DNA from: Geothrix fuzhouensis
Lineage (GTDB): Bacteria > Acidobacteriota > Holophagae > Holophagales > Holophagaceae
Reading direction: 5' to 3'
Assembly (NCBI RefSeq): GCF_024609325.1
Contig: NZ_JANHMQ010000001.1
Span: 558,001-622,000 of the forward strand
Length of the DNA stretch: 64,000 bases
Part shown: positions 27,471-35,530 of the stretch, in pieces
How positions within the stretch are numbered: the stretch's first letter is position 1
Layout: the number at the start of each line of letters is the position of its first letter
Position numbers and translations under genes: made by a program
The notes under the pieces: model-generated
What the model saw: the letters and a program-made list of their open reading frames with translations, nothing else
Databases searched by the model: none
What the model was told of the DNA's origin: nothing

Positions 27471-27890
27471 CTAGAGAGAGACGGCCTGGATCGGCGCCCC
27501 CGAGGCGTCCCGGAGCCTCAGGACACCGCCGGCATGGCGGATTTCGCGGGCGAGGAATCGCTGCCGGCCATCGGCCATGCTCCTGGACGCGAGCACCTCT
27601 AGGGGGGTTCCCGCTTCGAACAGGCCGGAGGTGTTCCACGCGCCGGTATCCACCCGCAGCACCCCGGCAGCCAGACGGATCCGGAGCGACCGGCCCTCCC
27701 AGCCTTCGACCACGCCGCGGACGGTCACTTCCGTTGAAAGGTCATAGTCTGCCGCTTCGCGGGGCCGGATCCGGACGGCGCAAGTGGCGCTGGTCGTGCT
27801 CTGGGCCACGGCCACGACCCCCGAACCACCGGCCAGGACCAGCAGGAGCCCCAGGCGGCAGGTCGATCGGAAGGTTCCAAGGCGGCCCAT
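27471..27890 (-). CDS. Small exported protein of unknown function (possible OB-fold)
   Basis: 139-residue protein with a signal peptide (LGLLLVLAGGSGVVAVAQ). The mature part contains EVTVRGVVEGWEGRSLRIRL, GAWNTSGLFEAGTPLEVLASR and RFLAREIRHAGGVLRLRD, a strand-rich pattern like bacterial OB-fold proteins that process metal or nucleic acid ligands. I cannot name a family. It is convergent with the pilus operon, with only one base between the stop codons. The ATG at 27890 was chosen because the signal peptide starts there; the reading frame extends 28 codons further upstream. Confidence 0.6.
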   Translation of the reverse strand: MGRLGTFRSTCRLGLLLVLAGGSGVVAVAQSTTSATCAVRIRPREAADYDLSTEVTVRGVVEGWEGRSLRIRLAAGVLRVDTGAWNTSGLFEAGTPLEVLASRSMADGRQRFLAREIRHAGGVLRLRDASGAPIQAVSL

Positions 27891-28095
27891 CGGGCGCTCC
27901 TCGCAGGTGGTCAACCTTCTTTTCGACCCCGCGGAAGCCCGTGATAACACCTTCGAATTAAAAAATTGAATCAATCGAGGCAGGTGATCCTGTTATCGCA
28001 TTTGTTTCAATTGTTGTTAGTGAATACTTTAACAATTATTTGACGACTCGACAGGCTGTTTCAGGCCTGCTTTTGCCGGTCAGGATTTCATGTGA

Positions 28096-30003
28096 TCAGA
28101 ACAAACCGACCACGCGACCTGTTTCCGGATCGATGTCCACATCGTAGAAACCGGGTCGGGTCGGCAGTCCCGGCATGGTGGCCATCTTACCGAGCAGCGG
28201 ATAAAGGAAGCCGGCCCCGGCGCTGATGCGGATATCCCGGACGGGGATGCGGAACCCCGTGGGCACGCCCTTCAGTGCCGGATCGTGGCTCAGACTCAAG
28301 TGCGTCTTGGCCATGCAGATGGGCAGGCGGTCATAGCCCAGCCGCGTGTAGGTGGCGATTTTCGCCTCGACCTCGGGCGTGTAGTCCACGCCGTCGGCAC
28401 CATAGATCTCCCGCGCGATGGTCTCGATCTTCTGCTTGATGGGCTCGTCCACACCGTAGAGGAAACGGAATCCCGAGGGGCGCTCGCAGACACGCATGAC
28501 GGCGCGGGCCAGGTCCAGGGCCCCTTCCCCGCCCAGGGCCCAGTTGTGGCAGACCACGGCATCCTCGGCGCCGCTTTCCAGCGAGGTTCGGCGCACCAGC
28601 TCCAGCTCGGCGGGGCTGTCCGTCGCAAAGCCGTTCACGGCCACCACCACCGGCACGCCGAACTTCCGGGCGATGTGGATGTGATGCAGGAGGTTGGGCA
28701 AGCCCTTAGGCAGGAGGTCCAGGTTCTCCTCGACATACACCGGATCCAGTGGCTTTCCGGCCACCACCTTGGGGCCGCCGCCATGCATCTTGAGGGCACG
28801 CACTGTCGCCACCAGCACAACCGCATCGGGCACCAGACCCGACACGCGGCACTTGATGTCGAAGAACTTCTCCATGCCCATGTCAGCGCCGAAGCCCGAT
28901 TCGGTGATCACGTAGTCCGCGAGCTTGAGGGCGATCTGGTCGGCCAGGATGGAGCTGTTGCCGTGGGCAATGTTGGCGAAGGGCCCCGCGTGGACGAAAA
29001 CCGGTGTGCCTTCGAGCGTTTGCATGAGGTTCGGTTTGATGGCGTCCTTCATGAGGACGGTCATGGCGCCTGCCACGCCGAGGTCTTCGGCTGTCACGGC
29101 CTCACCCCGGCAGTCCAGGCCCACCACCATGTCGCCCAGGCGCCGGCGCATGTCCTGGAGGCCCGTCGTGAGGGCCAGCACCGCCATGATTTCGCTGGCC
29201 ACGGCGATATCGAAGCCCGTCTCCCGGGCGAAGCCCTGTTCTTCCTCGCCCCGGCCCACGGTGATGCCGCGCAGGAAGCGGTCGCTGGTATCCAGGACAC
29301 GACGCCAGGTGACGGCGGTGGGATCGAGGTCCAGGCGACAGATCCGGCTCCGCTCCTCGGAAGTGAAGGATTCGGGATTCCCCTTGGTGATGGCCAGCTT
29401 CGCGCAGCGCAGCTGGAGCGACCGGGGGAACTTCCGCCCGGTCTTCGTCTTCGGGAAGATGCGCTCGAACAGCTGCTCATCCGTAGCACCGGCCTCGTGG
29501 AGGATGCGGGCGTCAATGGCGGCCGCGCAGAGGTTGTGGGCCGCGGTGATGGCGTGAATATCCCCGGTGAGGTGGAGGTTGAAGTCCTCCATGGGGATCA
29601 CCTGGCTGTAGCCGCCCCCCGCAGCGCCGCCCTTGATGCCGAAGGTGGGGCCCTGGCTGGGTTGGCGGATGCAGGTGATGACGCGCTGATTGAGATGCGC
29701 GCCCAAGGCTTGGCTGAGGCCCACGGTGGTGGTGGTTTTGCCCTCGCCCATGGGCGTGGGGGTCATGGCGGTCACGTCGATGTACTTGCCATTGGGGCGC
29801 GCCCGCAGGCGCTCCAGCACCTCTAGCCGCACCTTGGCCTTGGTGGGTCCGTAGAGTTCCAGTTCCCCCTCCTCAAGACCCAGTTCCGCTGCCAGCAGAC
29901 TGATGGGCTTGAGGGTGGCGGCTTGGGCGATCTCCAGGTCCGACGGTACGGGATCCCTGCGACGCAGGGCCGTGGGAGTGAAGGGCCGCGTGACGGTACC
30001 CAT
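28096..30003 (-). CDS. fhs: Formate--tetrahydrofolate ligase
   Basis: 635-residue ATP-dependent enzyme that makes 10-formyl-tetrahydrofolate from formate. The P-loop [14 protein letters not shown] lies near residue 80. [28 protein letters not shown] (seen as [19 protein letters not shown]) and [14 protein letters not shown] are strongly conserved. The length is somewhat above the bacterial norm (about 555-560), with an extra block around residues 180-215. GAGGAG precedes the ATG at 30003. It supplies one-carbon units; gcvT/gcvH are elsewhere in the window. Confidence 0.95.
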   Translation of the reverse strand: MGTVTRPFTPTALRRRDPVPSDLEIAQAATLKPISLLAAELGLEEGELELYGPTKAKVRLEVLERLRARPNGKYIDVTAMTPTPMGEGKTTTTVGLSQALGAHLNQRVITCIRQPSQGPTFGIKGGAAGGGYSQVIPMEDFNLHLTGDIHAITAAHNLCAAAIDARILHEAGATDEQLFERIFPKTKTGRKFPRSLQLRCAKLAITKGNPESFTSEERSRICRLDLDPTAVTWRRVLDTSDRFLRGITVGRGEEEQGFARETGFDIAVASEIMAVLALTTGLQDMRRRLGDMVVGLDCRGEAVTAEDLGVAGAMTVLMKDAIKPNLMQTLEGTPVFVHAGPFANIAHGNSSILADQIALKLADYVITESGFGADMGMEKFFDIKCRVSGLVPDAVVLVATVRALKMHGGGPKVVAGKPLDPVYVEENLDLLPKGLPNLLHHIHIARKFGVPVVVAVNGFATDSPAELELVRRTSLESGAEDAVVCHNWALGGEGALDLARAVMRVCERPSGFRFLYGVDEPIKQKIETIAREIYGADGVDYTPEVEAKIATYTRLGYDRLPICMAKTHLSLSHDPALKGVPTGFRIPVRDIRISAGAGFLYPLLGKMATMPGLPTRPGFYDVDIDPETGRVVGLF

Positions 30004-30068
30004 GCCGTCTCCTCGAAAAGATCCACTTCAAGTATAGGTAAACACCACCGCATGGTCGACATTGGTCC

Positions 30069-30719
30069 ATGTCTGTTGATTCCCGTCACAGCGGCATCCA
30101 TGCTGGATTCATGCGTCGGTTGAAAGAAGTCGCGGTCCACCGTTTCCGGGAGAAGGCCTCCGTCTTCCTCACTGAGTTGCATCCCGCCCGCGACGCGGCG
30201 GAACGCACGGCCGTGCTGGCTTCTCTGCGCAAGCGCGACTTCGACGCCACGCACCATTGCAGTGCCTGGCGTGAAGGTGTGCCGGTCACCGCGTTCGGGG
30301 CCGACGATGATGGCGAGCCAGCGGGCACGGCCGGGCGGCCCATGCTGGCCGTGCTGGAAGGTGCCCAGGCCACGGATCTCATCGCCATTTGCATCCGTTG
30401 GTACGGCGGCACCAAGCTCGGCACGGGAGGCCTGGTGCGGGCCTATACCGAAGGCGTGCAGGGTGCGCTGGCCGAGGCGGATGCCCAAGGCGTGTGGGAG
30501 GAGGTCCGGATCCTCCGCAGAGGCGAGATCCGCGTGCCCGCGGCCCAGGCTCACCTGCCTTTCACCCTGCTGGGAGCCTTCCCGGGGGCGGCCATGGTGG
30601 ACCAGACCTTCGACGGCGAATGGGCCATCCTGCGCTTCGAATGCCCTCCTGTGATCTGCCCAGCCCTCGACCACGCCTGGCAGGAACGCAGCCGAGGCGG
30701 GGTGATCGCCTGGGACTGA
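30069..30719 (+). CDS. IMPACT/YigZ family protein
   Basis: 216-residue protein. The N-terminal domain has the UPF0029 hallmark DGEPAGTAGRPMLAVLEG and ICIRWYGGTKLGTGGLVRAYTEG, followed by a ferredoxin-like C-terminal domain. The family is linked to translational or proteolytic control in other organisms, but the bacterial function is not settled. The in-frame ATG at 30111 fits the usual family start (KEVAVHRFREKASVFL) better than 30069; neither has a clear ribosome-binding site. Confidence 0.88.
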   Translation: MSVDSRHSGIHAGFMRRLKEVAVHRFREKASVFLTELHPARDAAERTAVLASLRKRDFDATHHCSAWREGVPVTAFGADDDGEPAGTAGRPMLAVLEGAQATDLIAICIRWYGGTKLGTGGLVRAYTEGVQGALAEADAQGVWEEVRILRRGEIRVPAAQAHLPFTLLGAFPGAAMVDQTFDGEWAILRFECPPVICPALDHAWQERSRGGVIAWD

Positions 30720-30809
30720 CCGCTCGCCGGTCCCCGCCACCCGTTCGCCGATCCTCCCAAGGATTCCTGTCGAGACGCCCGTAGCTTGGTCATGTGGAAG
30801 GAGACGGAC

Positions 30810-30923
30810 ATGATCCAGGCGGGATGGTTCCTCGACAGCCCCTGGTGGTGGTTGGCGTTGTGGCTGCCCTCCCTCGCGTTCGTCATCCCCTTCGGTTCGG
30901 AAAGAAAGGAACACCGCTCATGA
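30810..30923 (+). CDS. 37-residue Trp-rich small membrane protein
   Basis: A short ORF with AAGGAG 8 bases before its ATG. The TGA overlaps the ATG of the next gene (ATGA), as for other gene pairs here. It encodes one hydrophobic segment with five tryptophans (WF...SPWWWLALWLPSLAFVIP) and a charged C-terminal tail (SERKEHRS), typical of a single-pass small membrane protein. An upstream in-frame ATG at 30792 is possible. It heads the operon of LiaF-like and LytS/LytTR genes. I cannot assign a function. Confidence 0.55.
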   Translation: MIQAGWFLDSPWWWLALWLPSLAFVIPFGSERKEHRS

Positions 30924-31345
30924 ACGCCCAGGAACACCCCCCGGTCTTTTCGGTGAAGCTGGTCCTCGGTCTGGTGGTCATCGCCACCGGTCTCATCCTC
31001 CTGGCTGACAGCCTCCACTGGTACGACGCCTGGTACCTGCTGGCCTGGTGGCCGCTGGCTCTGGCCGCCTTCGGGCTTGCCCGCCTGATCCAGGACGGTC
31101 CCCTCAGGCTGCGTGGCCACATCTGGCTAGGTTTCGCCGTCGCCGGGTTCATCTCCCAGTTCGGGCCCTGGGGTCTGCTGGAGCGCTGGTGGCCGGCCTT
31201 CCTCGTCTGGGGCGGCACGGTGGTGACCCTTCGGGCCATCTTCCCCCAACCCAAGCTGGCCCGCAGGGGGCGACGGAATCCCCCGTCGCCGGAACCCGCA
31301 GTTTCCTGTGATCCTGACAACGAATCCACGCAGGTGAAGTCATGA
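30920..31345 (+). CDS. Small membrane protein, LiaI/DUF5668-like
   Basis: 141-residue protein with about four closely spaced hydrophobic segments: KLVLGLVVIATGLILLAD, LLAWWPLALAAFGLARLI, LGFAVAGFISQFGPWGLL and WWPAFLVWGGTVVTL. The tail is charged and proline-rich. This pattern matches the 'LiaI-LiaF-like transmembrane' domain, which also opens the next protein. It overlaps both neighbours by 4 bases, so it is translationally coupled in the operon. It may be a partner of the LiaF-like protein in sensing envelope stress. Confidence 0.7.
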   Translation: MNAQEHPPVFSVKLVLGLVVIATGLILLADSLHWYDAWYLLAWWPLALAAFGLARLIQDGPLRLRGHIWLGFAVAGFISQFGPWGLLERWWPAFLVWGGTVVTLRAIFPQPKLARRGRRNPPSPEPAVSCDPDNESTQVKS

Positions 31346-32052
31346 ACGCCCCCAATGACGCCAAGGCCCCGAGCCCCTTCAGCCCCAAGCTGGTGGTGGG
31401 CGTGGCCATCATCGTAGCGGGCCTGGTGCTCACCCTCGACAACCTCGGGCTCATCGAAGCCCACACCATCTTCAAGCTCTGGCCCCTGGTCTTGGTGGCC
31501 ATGGGTGTGGCGAAGATCCGTCAGGACCGAGGTGGCAGCAACCTGGGTGGCTGGTTCCTGGTGCTGGGCGGTGCCTTCCTTCTGCTCTTCACCTTCGGCC
31601 ACGGCCATCTGGCCGACGCCCTGGGGCCCATGCTGGTGGTCGCCGTGGGCATCCTCATCGTGACCAAGGCGCTCAAGCAGAACCGGGGCGTGCCCCCGGA
31701 ACTGGCCCGCTCTGAAGACTTTCTCCAGGGCACGGCCATCTTCGGCGGCTTCAAGCGGCGGGTCTCCACCCAGACCTTCAAGGGCGGTGAACTGACGGCC
31801 ATCTTTGGCGGCTACGAGGTGGATCTCCGCCAGGCAGTCCTCGAAAACGGCCAGGCCCGCATTGATGTGTTCGTGCTCTTCGGGGGCGGCGAGATTCGTG
31901 TGCCCGAAGGCTGGGAGATCTCCAACCGTGCCACCGCCATCGCCGGTGCCCTCAACGACAGCACCCACCACGGCCCGGCCTCCCCGGACAGCCGGCCTCG
32001 GCTGGTGGTCACGGGTCTCATCCTCTTCGGTGGCACCGAGGTCAAGAGCTGA
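31342..32052 (+). CDS. LiaF-like membrane protein (cell-wall-active antibiotic response type)
   Basis: 236-residue protein. Residues about 10-110 contain four transmembrane segments of the LiaI/LiaF type (VVGVAIIVAGLVLTLDNLGL, LWPLVLVAMGVAKI). The C-terminal soluble domain (about 125-236) has the repeated FGGFKRRVSTQTFKGGELTAIFGGYEVDLRQA pattern (seen as IFGGYEVDLRQA), the right-handed beta-helix of LiaF. In Bacillus LiaF inhibits the LiaRS system. Here the neighbours are a LytS-type kinase and a LytTR regulator, which suggests the same logic with unrelated kinase partners. Stop and start of the next gene overlap by one base. Confidence 0.82.
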   Translation: MNAPNDAKAPSPFSPKLVVGVAIIVAGLVLTLDNLGLIEAHTIFKLWPLVLVAMGVAKIRQDRGGSNLGGWFLVLGGAFLLLFTFGHGHLADALGPMLVVAVGILIVTKALKQNRGVPPELARSEDFLQGTAIFGGFKRRVSTQTFKGGELTAIFGGYEVDLRQAVLENGQARIDVFVLFGGGEIRVPEGWEISNRATAIAGALNDSTHHGPASPDSRPRLVVTGLILFGGTEVKS

Positions 32053-33116
32053 TGCATCCGTTACTGGCCAGCCGGGCACGACTGGGGGCCTACCTCCTCG
32101 GGTGGGTCCCCATCGCCCTATTGCTCACCGGCATCGCGAGAAGCCAGGGCTGGAGCTGGGTCGAGGCCGGCATCCTCGCCCTGCCCCTCTGCCTGCTGGC
32201 GGCCTTCCTGTTCCTTTCTGCGTGGTTCCTTTGTCGTGCCCTGCCGCTGGGCCGGAGAGTGGAGACCCTCGGCTCCCATGGCGCCGCCTGGGGCCTGGCG
32301 GCCGTGCTCATGGGTGGCATCTGGGCGGGACTGGCCTGGCTCCTGTCCCGGGCCCTGGTCTGGCTTCCCGGTCTAAGCGGCCTGCCCCGGCGGGTGGACA
32401 TCGCCCTGCCCGTGCTCACGGGCCTGGGCATCCTGCTCTACCTGGCCTCCGTAGCCCTCAGCTACCTCATGCTGGCCCAGGACCGGGCCCTGGAGGCCGA
32501 GCGCCGAGGTGCGGAGCTGCAGCTGCTGGCCCAGGAATCCGAGCTGAAGGCCCTGCGCGCACAGCTCAACCCCCACTTCCTCTTCAACAGCCTGAACTCG
32601 CTGTCGGCGCTCACAGCCGTGGATCCGGCCCGAGCCCGGGAGATGTGTGTGCTCCTGTCCGACTTCCTCCGCCGCAGCCTGGGGCTGGGTGAGCGTCGCC
32701 TGGTGGCCTTGCGGGAGGAATTGGACCTGGCCCGCGCCTATCTGGCCATCGAGCAGATCCGCTTCGGCTCCCGGCTGAAGCTGGACTGGCGCATCGAGCC
32801 AGCCGCCGAATCGGCCCTCCTGCCCACGCTGCTCCTGCAGCCCCTGGTGGAGAACGCCATCAAGCACGGCATCGCTGCCCTGGCCGAAGGTGGCACCCTC
32901 CTTCTCGCCGCGGAGACCGCGGAAGGTCATGTGACCCTTCGGGTGGAGAACCCTGCGGATACGGATGCGCCAGCCCCACAGGGCCTGGGGCTCGGGTTGC
33001 GGCAGGTCCGCCAGCGCCTGCTGGGCCGCTTCGGCAACCGGGCCCGTTTCGAGGCTGGGGTGCAGAATGGCGTCCATCGTGTGACCTTGGTCTTCCCCCT
33101 GGAGACGGAACCATGA
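32052..33116 (+). CDS. LytS/YehU-family sensor histidine kinase
   Basis: 354-residue membrane kinase. Four transmembrane helices span roughly residues 10-35, 40-62, 80-105 and 118-142. The His_kinase domain has RAQLNPHFLFNSLNSL with the phosphorylated His near residue 175. The ATP-binding part shows LLLQPLVENAIKHGI (N-box) and GLGLGLRQVRQRL (G-box). There is no extra input domain, so sensing is by the membrane part or through the LiaF-like neighbour. It is the cognate kinase for the next gene, 13 bases downstream. Confidence 0.92.
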   Translation: MHPLLASRARLGAYLLGWVPIALLLTGIARSQGWSWVEAGILALPLCLLAAFLFLSAWFLCRALPLGRRVETLGSHGAAWGLAAVLMGGIWAGLAWLLSRALVWLPGLSGLPRRVDIALPVLTGLGILLYLASVALSYLMLAQDRALEAERRGAELQLLAQESELKALRAQLNPHFLFNSLNSLSALTAVDPARAREMCVLLSDFLRRSLGLGERRLVALREELDLARAYLAIEQIRFGSRLKLDWRIEPAAESALLPTLLLQPLVENAIKHGIAALAEGGTLLLAAETAEGHVTLRVENPADTDAPAPQGLGLGLRQVRQRLLGRFGNRARFEAGVQNGVHRVTLVFPLETEP

Positions 33117-33129
33117 AAGGCCTGATCCC

Positions 33130-33885
33130 ATGAAAGCCCTCATCATCGACGACGAGGATCTGGCCCGCGCCGTGGTGCGCGAGCACCTGGGCGCCCACCC
33201 GGACGTGGAGGTCGTTGGCGAGTGCGCCAATGGATTCGAGGCCCTGAAAGCCGTCGCCCAGCACCAACCCGATCTCATCTTCCTGGACATCCAGATGCCC
33301 AAGCTGGACGGGTTCGAGGTCCTGGAGCTGCTGGAGGCCGAAGGGAAGCGTCCTGCCGTGGTCTTCGTTACGGCCTACGACCAGCACGCCTTGCGGGCTT
33401 TCGAGGCCCATGCCGTGGACTACCTGCTGAAGCCCTTCTCCAAGGAGCGCTTCGACGCCGCCCTGGCCAAGGCCCGGGCCCTGCACGCGACCCAGCCTGC
33501 GGTGCTTCCGCCTCCGGCCACTGAACTCGCCGCTGCGGCCCGCCAGGGAAAGCCCCTGGAGCGCATCGTGGTGAAGGATGGTCCCAAGGTGACGGTGATC
33601 CACCTCGACCGCCTGGACTGGGTGCAGGCCCAGGACGACTACGTGCTGCTGCGGACCGAGGGCCGGAACCTGCTCAAGCAGCAGACCCTGGCCAATCTGG
33701 AATCTCAGCTTGATGCAAGTCGTTTCATCCGCATCCACCGCAGTTACATTCTGAACCTCGACCGCCTTGTTCGTGTTGAGCAAGACTCCAAGGAACATCG
33801 CGACGCCATCCTTCGCGACGGTACACGCCTGCCTGTCAGCCGGGCCGGCTACCAGCGGCTACGGGAACTTTGGGAAGGAATCTGA
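33130..33885 (+). CDS. LytTR-type response regulator (LytR/AlgR family)
   Basis: 251-residue regulator. The receiver domain has ALIIDDEDLAR, the phosphoacceptor Asp53 in LIFLDIQMPK, and KPFSKE. A linker leads to a LytTR DNA-binding domain (about 150-250) with DYVLLRTEGRNLL, LESQLDASRFIRIHRSYILNLD (seen as RFIRIHRSYILNL) and DGTRLPVSRAGYQRL. It probably controls the upstream operon and envelope genes. It is the last gene of the operon and is followed by a terminator hairpin. Confidence 0.93.
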   Translation: MKALIIDDEDLARAVVREHLGAHPDVEVVGECANGFEALKAVAQHQPDLIFLDIQMPKLDGFEVLELLEAEGKRPAVVFVTAYDQHALRAFEAHAVDYLLKPFSKERFDAALAKARALHATQPAVLPPPATELAAAARQGKPLERIVVKDGPKVTVIHLDRLDWVQAQDDYVLLRTEGRNLLKQQTLANLESQLDASRFIRIHRSYILNLDRLVRVEQDSKEHRDAILRDGTRLPVSRAGYQRLRELWEGI

Positions 33886-33896
33886 GAGCACCCAAC

Positions 33897-33927
33897 CAAA
33901 CCCCGCACACGGCCTCGTGGGTTTTTG
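33897..33927. terminator. Bidirectional terminator between the LytTR gene and a convergent small ORF
   Basis: AAACCC...CAC and GTG...GGTTTTT form a stem around a C/G-rich loop, ending in TTTTT on the plus strand and in a T-rich run on the minus strand. A longer outer pairing, ACCCAAC/GTTGGG, encloses it. Confidence 0.55.
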
Positions 33928-33941
33928 TTGGGCGCTCTGGT

Positions 33942-34169
33942 TCAGATCCCGCCGTGGAGACGGCAGGGGTGATGATGGCAGTGTCCGCAGCGCCCTTCAC
34001 ACGGCACCCCGGGGGCAAGATCCTCCTCGGGGTCGTGCATGACCTTGTTCTCAACTTTTGGGGCAGTCATCGGGACGATGCACTTGGCCACGCGGATCGT
34101 ACCTGCGGCCGCCTTCCCTGGCTTCGGGCCCGGGGTCCTCTTGCGGGAGGGGGCGGCGGGAGGCGTCAC
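33942..34169 (-). CDS. Small basic protein with C-terminal Cys/His cluster
   Basis: A 75-residue ORF that starts with GTG 7 bases after the SCP2 gene stop on the same strand. The N-terminal half is rich in Lys, Arg and Pro. The C-terminus carries a tight CEGRCGHCHHHPC cluster, which looks like a metal-binding site. I recognise no family. The arrangement behind the SCP2 gene and before a terminator-like hairpin supports a real gene, but there is no independent proof. Confidence 0.4.
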   Translation of the reverse strand: MTPPAAPSRKRTPGPKPGKAAAGTIRVAKCIVPMTAPKVENKVMHDPEEDLAPGVPCEGRCGHCHHHPCRLHGGI

Positions 34170-34176
34170 GGCAGAC

Positions 34177-35391
34177 TCAGGCCTCAGGTCGCTTGAAGCT
34201 CTTCGCGACCTTCTGCATCAGCAGCGGGTCGCCTTCGATCTGGATCTTGCCGGTCATGAAGGCCTCCTGGGCATTCAGCGTTCCGGTACTCATGGCAATG
34301 AAATCGTCGGCCTTGGCTTTGAGCAGCGTATCACAGGGTTTCATCAGGCGGGGGAAGACCAAGCAGGCGCCATTCCTGATGAAAAGCGTGTAGCCCAGAT
34401 CATCAATCTGATAACCCACGGCAGCTTCAAGATCTCCGGCTTTTTCGGCGTTGAAACGCTCAGGCATGGACTCCAGGAGTCCCTGGGCGGGGTTCACATC
34501 CGCATCGAAGTGGGCCGTGTAGGCCGCTACCTGGCTCATGTCGCCCTTCACGGTGATGGCGCCGCCCAGCAGGGCCGCCACCAGATTCAGCTTGCCCGCG
34601 TTGAGGGCCGCAAAGTCCGCATCCGAGATACCCAGCGCGGCACCGCCCTCCACTTCTCCGGGGCGCACCGACAGGCCTTCGGGGCTGAAGTCCAGGCGGT
34701 AGGGCACGCCGTCCACCTTCACTTCCAGGGTGCCGCTGGCGCCGCCTTTGTAGCGCTTGCGCAGCGTCGCCAGGGCCTTGCCGCCGGGCGTGTCGGGGAA
34801 GGTGATCTCGGGCTCAGCGGACCAGGTCTTCCAGGCCTTTCGAAGGAGACTCATGTCGCCTGTGTAACGGATCTGGCCGCCCAGCAGGGCCGGGCCTGGA
34901 TCGGAAATGCCGCAGACCAGCCCGCGAAGGGCGGCCTCCTCGCCGGACACTTCCGCGCCGTCACCCCAGCTTTCAGCTCCGACCGTCACCTTGATCCCCG
35001 TCCCGGCCAGCGCGAGCCGCGCCGGCACCAGGTCCTTCAGTGGCTTCACCGGGCCGCTTTCCTTCTGGGGCTTCTTGAAGAACTTCGGGAATTTCTGGAG
35101 CAGGCCGAGATCCCCGGTGCCCTTGAGCTTGCCCGTCATGAAGGCCTGCATGGGATCGAGCTTGCCCTCGTTCAGGGCGATCCAGTCCTCGGCGCCGATC
35201 ACCACCACGGAAGTGGCGTCCGGCTTGGCTTCCCGCTTCATCGAGAAGGCCCCGTTCTCGATCAGGCAGGTGTAGTCGCCACCGCCTTCGCCCGTCACCT
35301 GGTAGTAGACGGAGACCGTGAGGCCCTGCGCCTTCTCGGGCAGGAAGAGCTCGGGCATGAGCGAGAAGATGCCATCCACCGTCAAAGCCAT
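34177..35391 (-). CDS. SCP2-domain repeat protein
   Basis: 404-residue cytoplasmic protein built from about four tandem SCP2-like sterol/lipid-carrier domains. Recognisable repeat ends are LDPMQAFMTGKLKGTGDLGLLQKFPKFFKK, seen as AFMTGKLKGTGDL (about 80-95), PALLGGQIRYTGDMSLL (about 155), AALLGGAITVKGDMSQV (about 265) and EAFMTGKIQIEGDPLLMQKV (about 380). Single SCP2 domains bind lipids or acyl-CoAs; a four-unit array is unusual. The ATG at 35391 begins the first domain. The longer reading frame upstream would run into the palindrome at 35484. The role is unknown; lipid transfer or storage is an inference. Confidence 0.75.
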   Translation of the reverse strand: MALTVDGIFSLMPELFLPEKAQGLTVSVYYQVTGEGGGDYTCLIENGAFSMKREAKPDATSVVVIGAEDWIALNEGKLDPMQAFMTGKLKGTGDLGLLQKFPKFFKKPQKESGPVKPLKDLVPARLALAGTGIKVTVGAESWGDGAEVSGEEAALRGLVCGISDPGPALLGGQIRYTGDMSLLRKAWKTWSAEPEITFPDTPGGKALATLRKRYKGGASGTLEVKVDGVPYRLDFSPEGLSVRPGEVEGGAALGISDADFAALNAGKLNLVAALLGGAITVKGDMSQVAAYTAHFDADVNPAQGLLESMPERFNAEKAGDLEAAVGYQIDDLGYTLFIRNGACLVFPRLMKPCDTLLKAKADDFIAMSTGTLNAQEAFMTGKIQIEGDPLLMQKVAKSFKRPEA

Positions 35392-35483
35392 TTGATCACC
35401 TCGGAATGTGGGATCGAGCATGGCCGGGCGGCCGGACTCCGCGCAACGGTTACCACAGGTCAAGCTCCTGCCTGCTTTTCTCA

Positions 35484-35519
35484 TGACGCAGAAGGGGCCA
35501 GCTGGCCCCTTCTGCGTCA
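35484..35519 (-). terminator. 36-bp perfect palindrome after the M56/TonB gene
   Basis: TGACGCAGAAGGGGCCAG and its exact reverse complement meet with no loop bases, giving an extremely stable cruciform or hairpin 12 bases past the stop of the M56 gene. No long T-run follows on either strand (only GAGAAAAGC on the minus strand), so termination would rest on the stem alone. Confidence 0.6.
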
Positions 35520-35530
35520 GAGTGACAACC

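Noticed and set aside
28285-29826. 513-codon open frame on the plus strand
   Set aside because: It is the antisense shadow of fhs, with no ribosome-binding site and His/Gly/Gln-rich composition.
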